A stretch of DNA of 64,000 nucleotides, from NCBI RefSeq assembly GCF_002042885.1, contig NZ_MVFY01000013.1, positions 62,001 through 126,000 on the forward strand, read 5' to 3'. The position numbers were made by a program, and so were the translations under genes. The notes beneath the pieces are model-generated. The model was not told the DNA's origin and searched no databases. It saw only the letters and a program-made list of their open reading frames with translations. Shown here piece by piece: positions 47,663 to 58,015 of the stretch; positions within the stretch are counted from its first letter, which is position 1; each line of letters starts with the position of its first letter. The stretch is from Citrobacter portucalensis (GTDB taxonomy: Bacteria > Pseudomonadota > Gammaproteobacteria > Enterobacterales > Enterobacteriaceae).

Positions 47663-49045
47663 ATGAGTCAGAATTCCTCTAATCCGGCAACCCTACGCTT
47701 GCCGTTCAAAGAAAAACTCGCCTATGGGATGGGTGATTTAGGCTCCAATATCCTGTTGGACATTGGTACCCTCTATTTACTCAAGTTTTATACCGATGTC
47801 CTTGGTTTACCAGGAACTTATGGCGGCATCATTTTCCTTATCGCCAAATTTTTTACCGCGTTTACCGATATGGGCACCGGGATTATGCTCGATTCCCGCC
47901 GCAAAATCGGCCCGAAAGGTAAATTCCGTCCGTTCGTTCTTTACGCCGCATTTCCAGTTACCTTGCTGGCGATTGCCAACTTTGTCGGTACACCGTTTGA
48001 AGTAACCGGTAAAACGGTGATGGCAACGGTGCTGTTTATGTTGTACGGACTGTTCTTCAGCATGATGAACTGCTCCTATGGTGCAATGGTTCCCGCGATT
48101 ACGAAAAATCCGGACGAGCGCGCTTCACTGGCAGCCTGGCGACAAGGGGGCGCAACCCTGGGTTTGTTGCTATGTACAGTCGGCTTTGTACCGGTAATGA
48201 ACTTGATCGAAGGCAATTCACAGCTGGGTTATATCTTCGCTGCCACGTTGTTCTCGCTGTTTGGCCTGCTGTTTATGTGGCTGTGCTATGCCGGGGTAAA
48301 AGAACGCTACGTGGAAGTGAAACCCGTGGATGCCGCGCAAAAACCGGGATTATTGCAATCCTTCCGCGCCATCGCCGGTAACCGCCCTCTGTTTATTCTG
48401 TGCGTTGCCAACCTTTGTACGCTTGGCGCATTTAACGTTAAGTTGGCAATTCAGGTCTATTACACCCAGTACGTACTGAATGACCCAATCCTCCTTTCCT
48501 GGATGGGCTTTTTCAGCATGGGCTGTATCTTCATCGGCGTCTTCTTGATGCCAGGAATGGTTAGGCGTTTCGGCAAGAAAAAAGTCTACATTGGCGGTTT
48601 GCTAATTTGGGTTGCAGGGGATTTGCTTAACTACTTCTTTGGTGGCGGTTCCGTCAGCTTTGTCGCCTTCTCCTGCCTGGCGTTCTTCGGCTCAGCATTC
48701 GTTAACAGCCTGAACTGGGCGCTGGTCTCCGATACGGTGGAATATGGCGAATGGCGAACCGGCGTACGCTCTGAAGGCACGGTATACACCGGTTTCACCT
48801 TCTTTCGTAAAGTGTCACAAGCGCTGGCAGGATTCTTCCCCGGCTGGATGCTGACGCAAATCGGCTACGTTCCCAACGTGGTGCAATCAGCAAGTACGGT
48901 CGAAGGTTTGCGTCAGTTGATCTTTATTTATCCCTGCGCTTTAGCGGTGATCACCATTGTGGCTATGGGCTGTTTCTACAACCTTAACGAGAAGATGTAT
49001 GTCCGCATCGTTGAAGAGATAGAAGCGCGTAAACAACCCGTTTGA
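47663..49045 (+). CDS. yihP: Putative sulfoglycolysis transporter YihP (GPH family)
   Basis: 460 residues, glycoside-pentoside-hexuronide:cation symporter family (MelB type), about 12 helices. Visible family features are GMGDLGSNILLDIGTLYLLKFYTDVLGLP at the N-terminus and DSRRKIGPKGKFRPFVL after helix 2. It is thought to move sulfoquinovose-type substrates in, or possibly dihydroxypropanesulfonate out; the direction for each of YihP and YihO is not settled from sequence. It is a clear tandem paralogue of yihO, sharing most of its sequence pattern. Confidence 0.93.
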   Translation: MSQNSSNPATLRLPFKEKLAYGMGDLGSNILLDIGTLYLLKFYTDVLGLPGTYGGIIFLIAKFFTAFTDMGTGIMLDSRRKIGPKGKFRPFVLYAAFPVTLLAIANFVGTPFEVTGKTVMATVLFMLYGLFFSMMNCSYGAMVPAITKNPDERASLAAWRQGGATLGLLLCTVGFVPVMNLIEGNSQLGYIFAATLFSLFGLLFMWLCYAGVKERYVEVKPVDAAQKPGLLQSFRAIAGNRPLFILCVANLCTLGAFNVKLAIQVYYTQYVLNDPILLSWMGFFSMGCIFIGVFLMPGMVRRFGKKKVYIGGLLIWVAGDLLNYFFGGGSVSFVAFSCLAFFGSAFVNSLNWALVSDTVEYGEWRTGVRSEGTVYTGFTFFRKVSQALAGFFPGWMLTQIGYVPNVVQSASTVEGLRQLIFIYPCALAVITIVAMGCFYNLNEKMYVRIVEEIEARKQPV

Positions 49046-49057
49046 TAATAATAATGA

Positions 49058-49079
49058 ATAGCGCTCTACGGGGCGCTAT
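49058..49079 (+). promoter_or_regulatory. Intercistronic hairpin yihP-yihO
   Basis: ATAGCGC (49058-49064) / GCGCTAT (49073-49079) in the 46-base gap before yihO; a possible processing or attenuation point. Confidence 0.5.
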
Positions 49080-49091
49080 TGAGGAGCGATT

Positions 49092-50513
49092 ATGTCTTTT
49101 CATGATCCGCTAACGCTAAAACTGAGCCTGCGTGAAAAATTCGCCTACGGAGTGGGTGACTTCGGCTCAAATTTGATGCTGTGTATCGGCACACTGTATC
49201 TGCTTAAATTTTATACCGATGAACTAGGGATGCCGGCGTATTACGGTGGGATTATCTTTCTGGTGGCGAAGTTCTTCACCGCCTTCACTGATATGTTGAC
49301 CGGTGTATTGCTGGACTCAAGGCGTAATATTGGCGCAAAAGGTAAATTCAGACCTTTTATTTTGTATGCGTCATTTCCTGTCGCAGTCGTTGCCAGCGCG
49401 CAGTTTTTAGCGACTGATTTTACGCTAACGGTGAAAACCGGACTGGCAACGGTGTTGTTTATGCTGTTCGGTCTGTTCTATAGCCTGATGAACTGCTCAT
49501 ACGGCGCGATGGTGCCTGCGATCACTAAAAACCCGCATGAACGCGCTCAGCTCGCTGCCTGGCGTCAGGGCGGCGCTACCGTAGGTCTGTTACTGTGCAC
49601 CGTTGGCTTTATGCCAATTCAGGCTCTATTTGTCAGTTCGCCTTCGCTGGGTTATCTGATTGCCGCACTGATCTTTTCAGTCTGCGGGCTGTTCAGCATG
49701 TGGTGGTGTTTCAGCGGAGTGAAGGAACGCTATATCGAAATCGTGCCGGATCACCATAAGCCCAGCATTCTCAAATCGTTCTGTGCCATTTTCCGTAACC
49801 CTCCCCTGCTGGTGCTGTGTGTCGCCAACTTATGCACGCTGGCGGCATTCAACATCAAGCTGGCAATCCAGGTGTACTACACCCAGTACGTGCTCAATGA
49901 TATTCATCTGCTGTCGTGGATGGGGTTCTTCAGCATGGGATGCATTCTGGTTGGGGTACTGCTGGTTCCCGCTGCGGTGAAACGCTTCGGTAAAAAGCAG
50001 GTTTACCTCGGCGGTCTGGCATTATGGGCTATCGGCGATGTACTGAACTTTTTCTGGGGCAGCACATCATTTTTGTTCGTGACATTCTCCTGTATGGCCT
50101 TCTTCGGAACCGCTTTTGTTAACAGCCTGAACTGGGCGCTGGTTCCGGATACGGTCGATTATGGCGAATGGAAAACAGGGATCCGCGCGGAAGGTTCGGT
50201 GTATACGGGTTATACCTTTTCGCGCAAAATTTCCGCTGCGCTCGCTGGTTTCCTGCCAGGCATCATGCTGACGCAAATCGGTTATATCCCCAACATAACT
50301 CAAAGCGATGCAACTTTGCTCGGCCTGCGTCAGCTTATTTTCCTTTGGCCTTGTGGATTGGCCATTATCGCTGCATTCACGATGGGTTTATTTTATAAGC
50401 TCAACGAAACTCGCTTTGCTTTTATTATTGAGGAAATCAGCCAACGGAAAAAAAACAATGCTCTATCGGATCCTGTTACCACTAAAAATAATACCTCTGC
50501 TGTAAACGTATAA
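49092..50513 (+). CDS. yihO: Putative sulfoquinovose transporter YihO (GPH family)
   Basis: 473 residues, MelB-type symporter closely related to the adjacent YihP (GVGDFGSNLMLCIGTLYLLKFYTDELGMP, DSRRNIGAKGKFRPFIL). E. coli YihO is the proposed importer of sulfoquinovose or sulfoquinovosyl glycerol. The C-terminal tail (QRKKNNALSDPVTTKNNTSAVNV) is polar and longer than in YihP. It starts 46 bases after yihP with GGAGCG upstream. The duplication of yihP/yihO is shared with E. coli and so is old. Confidence 0.93.
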   Translation: MSFHDPLTLKLSLREKFAYGVGDFGSNLMLCIGTLYLLKFYTDELGMPAYYGGIIFLVAKFFTAFTDMLTGVLLDSRRNIGAKGKFRPFILYASFPVAVVASAQFLATDFTLTVKTGLATVLFMLFGLFYSLMNCSYGAMVPAITKNPHERAQLAAWRQGGATVGLLLCTVGFMPIQALFVSSPSLGYLIAALIFSVCGLFSMWWCFSGVKERYIEIVPDHHKPSILKSFCAIFRNPPLLVLCVANLCTLAAFNIKLAIQVYYTQYVLNDIHLLSWMGFFSMGCILVGVLLVPAAVKRFGKKQVYLGGLALWAIGDVLNFFWGSTSFLFVTFSCMAFFGTAFVNSLNWALVPDTVDYGEWKTGIRAEGSVYTGYTFSRKISAALAGFLPGIMLTQIGYIPNITQSDATLLGLRQLIFLWPCGLAIIAAFTMGLFYKLNETRFAFIIEEISQRKKNNALSDPVTTKNNTSAVNV

Positions 50514-50521
50514 AAATAATA

Positions 50522-50551
50522 GCCGCCTATTCCATCTTAATGGATGGCGGC
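50522..50551 (+). promoter_or_regulatory. Intercistronic hairpin yihO-ompL
   Basis: GCCGCC and GGCGGC bracket an imperfect TTCCAT/ATGGAT inner stem; it lies just upstream of ompL and could uncouple its level from the transporters. Confidence 0.45.
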
Positions 50552-50579
50552 CTCCCTACGCTTAAAAAATGGATTTATT

Positions 50580-51272
50580 ATGAAAAAGTTAACAACAATA
50601 ATTCTCTTATCTTCGGTTGCTTCTACCTCTGTTTTTGCGGGTGCCTATGTCGAGAACCGCGAGGCATATAATCTGGCGTCAGATCAGATAGAAGTGATGA
50701 TGCGCGTTGGCTATAACTCCGATATGGGCGCGGGTATCATGCTCACCAACACCTACACCATGCAACGCAAGGATGAGTTAAAACACGGCTATAATGAAAT
50801 AGAGGGCTGGTATCCGTTATTTAAACCGACAGATAAATTAACTATCCAGCCAGGTGGGTTGATAAATGATAAGAGTACGGGTTCCGGTGGTGCAGCTTAT
50901 CTGGATGTTAACTATAAATTTACCCCATGGTTTAATCTTACCGTGCGTAACCGATATAACCATAATAACTACAGCTCAACCGATCTAAACGGTGACCAGG
51001 ACAATAATGATACCTATGAAATAGGCAACTACTGGAATTTTACTATCACCGATAAATTTTCCTATACCTTTGAGCCGCACTATTTTATTCGAGTGAATGA
51101 CTTCAATAGCAGTAACGGAAAAGATCATCACTGGGAGATTACGAATACCTTCAAGTATCGTATTAATGAACATTGGTTACCCTACCTGGAACTACGCTGG
51201 TTAGATCGCAATGTAGAACCTTATCACCGCGAACAAAATCAAATTCGTGTCGGGGCTAAGTATTTCTTCTAA
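50580..51272 (+). CDS. ompL: Outer-membrane porin OmpL
   Basis: 230 residues, the E. coli length. A signal peptide (MKKLTTIILLSSVASTSVFA, then GAYVENRE) and a small KdgM-type beta barrel with a C-terminal phenylalanine (GAKYFF) are visible. KdgM-family porins pass anionic oligosaccharides; here it probably lets sulfoquinovosyl glycosides through the outer membrane. The ATG at 50580 was chosen because it begins the signal peptide; the frame opens 12 codons earlier. It is the last gene of the yihU-ompL run and ends at a strong bidirectional terminator shared with typA. In E. coli K-12 yihLMN lie between; here they do not. Confidence 0.94.
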   Translation: MKKLTTIILLSSVASTSVFAGAYVENREAYNLASDQIEVMMRVGYNSDMGAGIMLTNTYTMQRKDELKHGYNEIEGWYPLFKPTDKLTIQPGGLINDKSTGSGGAAYLDVNYKFTPWFNLTVRNRYNHNNYSSTDLNGDQDNNDTYEIGNYWNFTITDKFSYTFEPHYFIRVNDFNSSNGKDHHWEITNTFKYRINEHWLPYLELRWLDRNVEPYHREQNQIRVGAKYFF

Positions 51273-51284
51273 TCTTTCCGAAAT

Positions 51285-51315
51285 AAAAAAGCCGCTGATA
51301 ATCAGCGGCTTTTTT
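51285..51315. terminator. Bidirectional terminator between ompL and typA
   Basis: Six A, the perfect stem GCCGCTGAT-A-ATCAGCGGC (51291-51309), then six T: symmetric, so it can end transcripts from both convergent genes. Confidence 0.95.
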
Positions 51316-51340
51316 GTGCTTACCTGAAAAAGAGTGTTAA

Positions 51341-53164
51341 TTACTCTTCTTTCGCGCCACGCATTGCACGGCGACGATCGTTTTCAGTCAGGTGACGCTT
51401 ACGGATACGGATAGAGGTTGGTGTTACTTCTACCAGTTCGTCGTCATCGATGAATTCCAGAGCCTGCTCCAGAGTCATCTTAACCGGCGGAACCAGAACC
51501 GTTGCTTCGTCAGTACCAGACGCACGCATGTTAGTCAGTTTCTTACCGGTCAGGCAGTTTACAGTCAGGTCGTTAGAGCGGCTGTGAATACCGATGATCT
51601 GGCCTTCGTAAACTTCAGCACCGTGACCCAGGAACAGCTTACCGCGGTCCTGCAGGCTGAACAGTGCGAACGCAACTGCTTTACCCTGGCCGTTGGAGAT
51701 CAGTACGCCGTTCTGACGCTGACCCACATCACCCGCACGAACATCGTCGTAGTGGCTGAAGGTGGAGTACAGCAGACCGGTACCGGAAGTCATGGTCATG
51801 AATTCTGAACGGAAGCCGATCAGACCACGGCTTGGGATCACGTAGTCAAGACGTACGCGGCCTTTGCCATCTGGATTCATGTTTTTCAGGTCGCCTTTAC
51901 GCTCACCCAGAGCTTGCATCACAGAACCCTGGTGCTGCTCTTCAACGTCCAGCGTTACGTTTTCGAACGGCTCTTGTTTACGGCCGTCGATTTCGCGGAA
52001 GATTACTTTCGGACGGGAAACCGCCATTTCGAAACCTTCACGACGCATGTTTTCGATCAGAACAGACAGGTGCAGCTCACCACGACCGGATACACGGAAC
52101 GCATCCGCATCTTCGGTTTCTTCAACGCGCAGCGCAACGTTGTGCACCAGCTCTTTGTTCAGGCGGTCAAGGATCTGACGAGAGGTAACATATTTACCTT
52201 CTTTACCGCAGAACGGAGAGGTGTTTACGCAGAAGAACATGGTAACGGTCGGTTCATCAACGGACAGAGCTGGCAGCGCTTCAACATTCTGCGGGTCGCA
52301 GATGGTGTCGGAGATGTTCAGTTCGCCCAGACCGGTGATCGCGATGATATCGCCTGCTTCGGCAATATCACTCTCGATACGTTCCAGACCCAGATGGGTC
52401 AGAACTTTACCGACTTTACCGTTACGGGTTTTGCCTTCGCTATCAATGATAGTGATCTGCTGGTTCGGTTTAACTTTACCGCGTTTGATGCGGCCGATAC
52501 CGATTACGCCAACGTAGTTGTTGTAGTCCAGCTGAGAGATTTGCATCTGCAGCGGGCCATCAAGATCTACGCTCGGAGCCGGTACACGATCAACGATAGT
52601 CTGATACAGCGGAGTCATGTCTTCAGCCATGTCTTCGTGATCCAGACCCGCGATACCGTTCAGCGCAGAAGCGTAAACGATCGGGAAGTCCAGCTGCTCG
52701 TCGGTAGCGTCGAGGTTAACGAACAGGTCAAATACCTGATCAACAACCCAGTCAGGACGCGCGCCAGGACGGTCAACTTTGTTGATAACAACAATTGGCT
52801 TCAGGCCATGGGCAAAGGCTTTTTTGGTCACGAAGCGCGTCTGCGGCATCGGACCGTCCATTGCATCCACCACCAGCAGCACAGAGTCGACCATGGACAT
52901 TACACGTTCAACTTCACCACCGAAGTCGGCGTGCCCCGGGGTATCAACGATGTTGATACGGTAGTCATTCCATTTGATAGCGGTGTTTTTAGCGAGGATG
53001 GTAATCCCACGCTCTTTCTCCAAATCGTTGGAGTCCATCACGCGCTCTTGGGTTTCAGCACGTGCATCGAACGTACCGGATTGTTGGAGCAGCTTGTCTA
53101 CCAGGGTCGTTTTACCATGGTCTACGTGCGCGATGATGGCGATGTTACGCAAATTTTCGATCAC
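51341..53164 (-). CDS. typA: Ribosome-associated GTPase BipA/TypA
   Basis: 607 residues, identical in length to E. coli BipA. It is an EF-G-like translational GTPase acting in 50S subunit assembly and stress or cold responses. GTPase motifs are in order: [10 protein letters not shown] (12-21), [12 protein letters not shown], and NKVDRPGA; domains II, III and V and the BipA-specific C-terminal domain follow ([28 protein letters not shown]). It is divergent from glnA across a 379-base control region. Confidence 0.98.
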   Translation of the reverse strand: MIENLRNIAIIAHVDHGKTTLVDKLLQQSGTFDARAETQERVMDSNDLEKERGITILAKNTAIKWNDYRINIVDTPGHADFGGEVERVMSMVDSVLLVVDAMDGPMPQTRFVTKKAFAHGLKPIVVINKVDRPGARPDWVVDQVFDLFVNLDATDEQLDFPIVYASALNGIAGLDHEDMAEDMTPLYQTIVDRVPAPSVDLDGPLQMQISQLDYNNYVGVIGIGRIKRGKVKPNQQITIIDSEGKTRNGKVGKVLTHLGLERIESDIAEAGDIIAITGLGELNISDTICDPQNVEALPALSVDEPTVTMFFCVNTSPFCGKEGKYVTSRQILDRLNKELVHNVALRVEETEDADAFRVSGRGELHLSVLIENMRREGFEMAVSRPKVIFREIDGRKQEPFENVTLDVEEQHQGSVMQALGERKGDLKNMNPDGKGRVRLDYVIPSRGLIGFRSEFMTMTSGTGLLYSTFSHYDDVRAGDVGQRQNGVLISNGQGKAVAFALFSLQDRGKLFLGHGAEVYEGQIIGIHSRSNDLTVNCLTGKKLTNMRASGTDEATVLVPPVKMTLEQALEFIDDDELVEVTPTSIRIRKRHLTENDRRRAMRGAKEE

Positions 53165-53543
53165 AACTTTGCCTCAGGCATTTTAGAAATAGCGCGTTAT
53201 TGTACACGGATTAATCGCAGTACAAAACAGGATCACAAACATCCTCCGCAAACAAGTATTGCAGAGTTTCTTTGTGATCACATTCACGGAGCGTTAAAAG
53301 GGGTAATCTGACATGCTTTGCACCAATATGGTGCTTAATGTTCACATTAAAGCACTATAATGGTGCAATACAACCTTCATGGTGCAGCCCCTTTGCACGA
53401 TGGTGCGCATGATAACGCCTTTTAGGGGCAATTTAAAAGTTGGCACAGATTTCGCTTTATATTTTTTATGGCGACACGGCCAATTTTTGCAGAATTGAAG
53501 ACTTCGTTACCACGACGACAATGACTAATCCGGGAGAGTAAGT
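53165..53543. promoter_or_regulatory. glnA control region with NtrC sites
   Basis: A 379-base gap between divergent typA and glnA. Two strong NtrC enhancer sites are visible, GCACCAATATGGTGC (53320-53334) and GCACTATAATGGTGC (53352-53366), with a weaker GCACGATGGTGC (53395-53406). These are followed by the sigma-54 promoter at 53440-53456. The arrangement matches E. coli glnAp1/glnAp2. The part near typA shows no further gene. Confidence 0.9.
53440..53456 (+). promoter_or_regulatory. Sigma-54 promoter glnAp2
   Basis: TTGGCACAGATTTCGCT carries the -24 GG and -12 GC elements with correct spacing and is the same as the E. coli glnAp2 core as I recall it. It lies about 85 bases before the glnA start, downstream of the NtrC sites. 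Confidence 0.92.
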
Positions 53544-54953
53544 ATGTCCGCTGAACACGTTTTGACGATGCTGAACGAACACGAAGTGAAGTTTGTTGAT
53601 TTACGCTTCACTGATACCAAAGGTAAAGAACAGCACGTCACTATTCCTGCTCATCAGGTAAATGCCGAATTCTTTGAAGAAGGCAAAATGTTTGACGGCT
53701 CCTCAATCGGTGGCTGGAAAGGCATTAACGAATCAGACATGGTTCTGATGCCAGATGCGTCTACTGCTCTCATCGACCCGTTCTTTGAAGAGTCTACCCT
53801 GATCATCCGTTGCGATATCCTGGAACCAGGTACGCTGCAGGGCTACGACCGTGACCCGCGCTCCATCGCTAAACGTGCTGAAGAGTATCTGCGTTCTACC
53901 GGCATCGCAGACACCGTTCTGTTCGGACCAGAGCCAGAATTCTTCCTGTTTGACGACATCCGTTTCGGCGCAACTATTTCCGGTTCCCACGTGGCTATCG
54001 ATGACATCGAAGGCGCATGGAACTCCTCCACCAAATACGAAGGTGGTAACAAAGGTCACCGTCCAGGCGTGAAAGGCGGTTACTTCCCGGTTCCTCCGGT
54101 AGATTCTTCTCAGGATATCCGTTCTACCATGTGTCTGATCATGGAAGAAATGGGCCTGGTTGTTGAAGCGCATCACCACGAAGTGGCGACTGCCGGTCAG
54201 AACGAAATCGCGACCCGCTTTAACACCATGACCAAAAAAGCGGACGAAATTCAGATCTACAAATATGTCGTTCACAACGTCGCTCACCGTTTCGGTAAAA
54301 CCGCGACCTTTATGCCAAAACCAATGTTTGGCGATAACGGTTCCGGCATGCACTGCCACATGTCCCTGTCCAAGAACGGCGTAAACCTGTTCTCCGGTGA
54401 CAAATATGCGGGTCTCTCTGAGCAGGCGCTGTACTACATCGGTGGCGTAATCAAGCACGCTAAAGCGATCAACGCCCTGGCTAACCCGACCACCAACTCC
54501 TACAAGCGTCTGGTCCCGGGTTACGAAGCACCGGTAATGTTGGCTTACTCTGCCCGTAACCGTTCTGCGTCTATCCGTATCCCGGTAGTTGCTTCTCCGA
54601 AAGCGCGTCGTATCGAAGTGCGTTTCCCGGACCCGGCTGCTAACCCGTACCTGTGCTTCGCAGCGCTGCTGATGGCTGGTCTTGACGGTATTAAGAACAA
54701 GATCCACCCGGGCGAAGCAATGGACAAAAACCTGTACGACCTGCCGCCGGAAGAAGCGAAAGAGATCCCACAGGTTGCTGGTTCTCTGGAAGAAGCACTG
54801 AAAGAACTGGATCTGGACCGCGAGTTCCTGACCGCAGGCGGCGTGTTCACCAATGAAGCGATCGATGCGTACATTGCGCTGCGTCGCGAAGAAGATGACC
54901 GCGTGCGCATGACTCCGCACCCGGTAGAGTTTGAGCTGTACTACAGCGTTTAA
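53544..54953 (+). CDS. glnA: Glutamine synthetase
   Basis: 469 residues, type I glutamine synthetase, nearly identical to E. coli. It condenses glutamate and ammonia with ATP as a dodecamer. Visible elements are the DGSSIGGW latch region (51-58), metal/substrate motifs EFFLFDD and GQNEIATRF, the ATP-binding [17 protein letters not shown], and the adenylylation tyrosine in [10 protein letters not shown] (Tyr398 counting Met1). GGGAG precedes the ATG. It is the first gene of glnALG and followed by a BIME and a terminator that reduces read-through into glnL. Confidence 0.98.
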   Translation: MSAEHVLTMLNEHEVKFVDLRFTDTKGKEQHVTIPAHQVNAEFFEEGKMFDGSSIGGWKGINESDMVLMPDASTALIDPFFEESTLIIRCDILEPGTLQGYDRDPRSIAKRAEEYLRSTGIADTVLFGPEPEFFLFDDIRFGATISGSHVAIDDIEGAWNSSTKYEGGNKGHRPGVKGGYFPVPPVDSSQDIRSTMCLIMEEMGLVVEAHHHEVATAGQNEIATRFNTMTKKADEIQIYKYVVHNVAHRFGKTATFMPKPMFGDNGSGMHCHMSLSKNGVNLFSGDKYAGLSEQALYYIGGVIKHAKAINALANPTTNSYKRLVPGYEAPVMLAYSARNRSASIRIPVVASPKARRIEVRFPDPAANPYLCFAALLMAGLDGIKNKIHPGEAMDKNLYDLPPEEAKEIPQVAGSLEEALKELDLDREFLTAGGVFTNEAIDAYIALRREEDDRVRMTPHPVEFELYYSV

Positions 54954-55021
54954 TCGTTTGAGTTGCCGTGGAACTTTTAGCCTGCTCAGGCAGGCTTGAG
55001 ATCGATGGTGAATGATAGGAC

Positions 55022-55099
55022 GCCTGATGGCGCAAACTTATCAGGCCTGGAGGGTAACATTACCTTGTAGGCCGGATAAGGCAAATCCGCCATCCGGCA
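55022..55099. repeat. REP/BIME between glnA and glnL
   Basis: GCCTGATGGCGCAAACTTATCAGGC paired with GTAGGCCGGATAAGG...CCATCCGGC: two inverted REP units after glnA. Confidence 0.88.
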
Positions 55100-55122
55100 T
55101 CTATGTTTGCCAGTCATCTGTA

Positions 55123-55146
55123 GCCCATCTCTGGATGGGCTTTTTT
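55123..55146 (+). terminator. glnA terminator
   Basis: GCCCATC-TCTG-GATGGGC followed by six T; separates abundant glnA mRNA from glnLG. Confidence 0.92.
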
Positions 55147-55196
55147 CTCCACTAACAACCTGCTTTTTCGCGCTTTTTTGATGTAAAAAGCTATAA

Positions 55197-55214
55197 TGCA
55201 CTAAATTGGTGCAA
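55197..55214. promoter_or_regulatory. NtrC site in the glnL promoter
   Basis: TGCACTAAATTGGTGCAA is a good NtrC-type inverted repeat 22 bases before the glnL ATG, overlapping the expected glnLp start, where NtrC acts as a repressor in E. coli. Confidence 0.85.
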
Positions 55215-55235
55215 CACTTTTCAGGAGACTGCTGA

Positions 55236-56285
55236 ATGGCAACCGGCACGCTGCCCGATGCTGGGCAGATCCTAAATTCTTTAATCAACAGCATCTTACT
55301 CGTCGACGATGAGCTGGCTGTACATTACGCCAACCCGGCGGCACAGCAGTTGCTCGCCCAAAGCTCCCGCAAACTGTTTGGTACCCCGCTTCCCGATCTG
55401 TTGAGTTATTTCTCCTTAAACATCGGACTTATGCGAGAGAGCCTGGAAGCAGGCCAGGGCTTTACGGATAACGAAGTGACGCTGGTGATAGACAGCCACT
55501 CACATATCCTCTCTGTGACCGCTCAGAGGCTGCCTGATGGCCTTATCTTGCTGGAGATGGCCCCTATGGATAATCAGCGCCGTCTGAGTCAGGAACAGCT
55601 CCAGCACGCCCAGCAGATTGCTGCCCGCGATCTGGTGCGTGGTCTGGCACATGAAATTAAAAACCCGCTGGGCGGATTACGCGGTGCGGCGCAACTTCTC
55701 AGTAAAGCGCTTCCGGACCCGGCGCTGACCGAATATACCAAAGTCATTATTGAACAGGCGGACCGCCTGCGTAATCTGGTCGACCGTCTGCTGGGGCCAC
55801 AACAGCCCGGCATGCACATCACGGAAAGTATTCACAAAGTGGCGGAACGCGTGGTGGCGCTGGTCTCGATGGAGCTGCCGGAAAACGTCACGCTAATCCG
55901 GGATTACGACCCAAGTCTGCCCGAATTACTGCACGACCCGGACCAGATCGAGCAGGTTTTGCTGAACATCGTACGCAATGCTTTGCAGGCGCTGGGACCG
56001 GAAGGCGGCGAGATCATTCTGCGCACCCGCACCGCGTTTCAGCTCACGCTACACGGCATGCGTTACCGTCTGGCGGCACGAATTGATGTAGAGGATAACG
56101 GTCCAGGTATTCCCTCGCATTTGCAGGATACGCTGTTCTACCCAATGGTTAGCGGTCGCGAAGGCGGTACCGGCCTTGGATTATCTATCGCCCGTAATTT
56201 GATTGATCAACATTCCGGCAAAATTGAATTTACCAGTTGGCCGGGTCATACCGAGTTCTCGGTTTACCTGCCTATCAGGAAATAA
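55236..56285 (+). CDS. glnL: Nitrogen sensor kinase NtrB
   Basis: 349 residues. A PAS domain (about 8-115) is followed by a HisKA domain with phospho-accepting His139 ([13 protein letters not shown]) and an HATPase_c domain ([27 protein letters not shown]). Cytoplasmic NtrB phosphorylates NtrC under nitrogen limitation and, with PII, dephosphorylates it when nitrogen is ample. CAGGAG is upstream. It ends 10 bases before glnG. Confidence 0.98.
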   Translation: MATGTLPDAGQILNSLINSILLVDDELAVHYANPAAQQLLAQSSRKLFGTPLPDLLSYFSLNIGLMRESLEAGQGFTDNEVTLVIDSHSHILSVTAQRLPDGLILLEMAPMDNQRRLSQEQLQHAQQIAARDLVRGLAHEIKNPLGGLRGAAQLLSKALPDPALTEYTKVIIEQADRLRNLVDRLLGPQQPGMHITESIHKVAERVVALVSMELPENVTLIRDYDPSLPELLHDPDQIEQVLLNIVRNALQALGPEGGEIILRTRTAFQLTLHGMRYRLAARIDVEDNGPGIPSHLQDTLFYPMVSGREGGTGLGLSIARNLIDQHSGKIEFTSWPGHTEFSVYLPIRK

Positions 56286-56295
56286 GGTGACGTTT

Positions 56296-57705
56296 ATGCA
56301 ACGAGGAATAGTCTGGGTCGTTGATGACGATAGTTCCATCCGTTGGGTGCTTGAACGTGCGCTCGCAGGGGCAGGGCTAAGCTGTACCACATTTGAAAGT
56401 GGTAAAGAGGTACTGGACGCGCTGGCCAGCAAAACGCCGGACGTGCTGTTGTCGGATATCCGCATGCCGGGTATGGACGGCCTGACGCTGTTAAAACAGA
56501 TTAAACAGCGGCATCCGATGCTTCCGGTCATCATAATGACCGCGCACTCCGATCTGGATGCCGCCGTCAGCGCCTATCAGCAAGGAGCGTTTGATTATCT
56601 GCCCAAACCTTTTGATATTGATGAAGCCGTGGCGTTGGTCGAGCGCGCCATCAGTCATTATCAGGAACAGCAGCAGCCGCGTAATGTTCAGATTAACGGC
56701 CCCACAACCGACATCATCGGCGAAGCGCCAGCAATGCAGGACGTCTTTCGCATTATTGGTCGCCTGTCCCGGTCTTCAATCAGCGTATTGATTAATGGGG
56801 AGTCAGGAACCGGTAAAGAGCTGGTCGCCCATGCGTTGCACCGTCATAGCCCGCGCGTCAAAGCGCCGTTTATCGCGCTGAACATGGCGGCAATCCCGAA
56901 AGATTTGATCGAATCTGAGCTGTTTGGCCACGAGAAAGGCGCGTTTACCGGGGCGAATACCATTCGTCAGGGGCGCTTTGAACAGGCAGACGGCGGTACG
57001 CTGTTCCTCGATGAAATTGGCGATATGCCGCTGGACGTGCAAACGCGTTTATTGCGCGTATTAGCCGACGGACAGTTTTACCGCGTTGGCGGTTACGCGC
57101 CCGTAAAGGTAGATGTACGCATTATCGCCGCCACGCACCAGAATCTTGAACTACGCGTGCAGGAAGGCAAATTCCGTGAGGACTTATTCCATCGCCTGAA
57201 CGTCATCCGGGTACATCTGCCGCCACTGCGTGAACGTCGGGAAGATATCCCCCGCCTGGCGCGTCATTTCCTGCAGGAGGCCGCCCGCGAACTGGGGGTG
57301 GAAGCCAAACAATTACACCCGGAAACCGAGGCTGCGCTCACCCGTCTGGCCTGGCCAGGTAACGTACGTCAGCTTGAGAACACCTGCCGCTGGTTAACCG
57401 TCATGGCCGCCGGGCAGGAAGTCCTGATTCAGGACTTACCAACCGAGCTGTTTGAAACCTCTGTGCCAGATGCACCGTCCCATATGCAGCCGGATAGTTG
57501 GGCAACGCTATTGGCACAGTGGGCGGATCGGGCATTACGCTCCGGTCATCAAAACTTGCTTTCTGAGGCCCAACCAGAGATGGAGCGCACGCTGTTGACT
57601 ACCGCGCTACGTCATACCCAGGGGCATAAACAGGAAGCGGCACGCTTGCTCGGTTGGGGTCGTAATACCTTGACGCGTAAGCTAAAAGAACTCGGAATGG
57701 AGTGA
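56296..57705 (+). CDS. glnG: Nitrogen regulator NtrC
   Basis: 469 residues. A receiver domain with Asp54 (LLSDIRMPG) leads to a central AAA+ sigma-54 activation domain with Walker A GESGTGKE, the GAFTGA loop (in [11 protein letters not shown]) and Walker [13 protein letters not shown] Fis-type helix-turn-helix is at the C-terminus ([24 protein letters not shown]). It activates glnAp2 and other nitrogen genes. The ATG at 56296 matches the E. coli start; an upstream in-frame ATG lies inside glnL and was rejected. Confidence 0.98.
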   Translation: MQRGIVWVVDDDSSIRWVLERALAGAGLSCTTFESGKEVLDALASKTPDVLLSDIRMPGMDGLTLLKQIKQRHPMLPVIIMTAHSDLDAAVSAYQQGAFDYLPKPFDIDEAVALVERAISHYQEQQQPRNVQINGPTTDIIGEAPAMQDVFRIIGRLSRSSISVLINGESGTGKELVAHALHRHSPRVKAPFIALNMAAIPKDLIESELFGHEKGAFTGANTIRQGRFEQADGGTLFLDEIGDMPLDVQTRLLRVLADGQFYRVGGYAPVKVDVRIIAATHQNLELRVQEGKFREDLFHRLNVIRVHLPPLRERREDIPRLARHFLQEAARELGVEAKQLHPETEAALTRLAWPGNVRQLENTCRWLTVMAAGQEVLIQDLPTELFETSVPDAPSHMQPDSWATLLAQWADRALRSGHQNLLSEAQPEMERTLLTTALRHTQGHKQEAARLLGWGRNTLTRKLKELGME

Positions 57706-57817
57706 CATATCGTCACTGTGTAAAGATTAATAATTGAGCGCAAATAGCTGCTATTTTGCGCTTTACTGTTCCGATGAGTTAAGTATGATCGTGCCCGACT
57801 AACGGGGGGAAGTCATC

Positions 57818-57928
57818 ATGCTGGAATCAATCATTAATCTGCTGTCGAGCGGTGCGGTCGAAAGCCATACGCCACAAACTGCGGTCGCCGCAGTATTGTG
57901 CGCAGCGCTGGTTGGACTGTTCAGCTAG
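57818..57928 (+). CDS. yshB: Small membrane protein YshB
   Basis: 36 residues, almost the same as E. coli YshB (MLESIINL.SSGAV.SHTPQT, then a hydrophobic AVAAVLCAALVGLF). It is a single-pass inner-membrane micropeptide. In Salmonella yshB has been linked to intracellular replication; its biochemical role is not known. GGGGGGA lies seven bases before the ATG, a strong ribosome site. It is 112 bases after glnG and is probably transcribed with it or from its own promoter. Confidence 0.9.
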   Translation: MLESIINLLSSGAVESHTPQTAVAAVLCAALVGLFS

Positions 57929-57935
57929 CGGGTTC

Positions 57936-58010
57936 GCCGGGTGGCGCTTCGCTTACCCGACCTACGTATTGAGATTTTCGTAGGCACGATAAGCGAAGCG
58001 CCACCCGGAA
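57936..58010. repeat. REP/BIME between yshB and hemN
   Basis: GCCGGGTGGCGCTTCGCTTA and its long inverse TAAGCGAAGCGCCACCCGG form a large convergent hairpin at the 3' ends of yshB and hemN. Confidence 0.88.
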
Positions 58011-58015
58011 AAGCG

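Noticed and set aside
47663-50513. yihP/yihO as a recent tandem duplication
   Set aside because: The same pair exists in E. coli and the two copies are well diverged, so the duplication is old.
51914-53311. 465-codon open frame on the plus strand opposite typA
   Set aside because: Antisense shadow of a strongly conserved gene; the translation is low in hydrophobic structure and shows no family pattern.
53733-54920. 395-codon open frame opposite glnA
   Set aside because: Antisense to glnA, with composition typical of a shadow frame and no ribosome site or neighbour logic.
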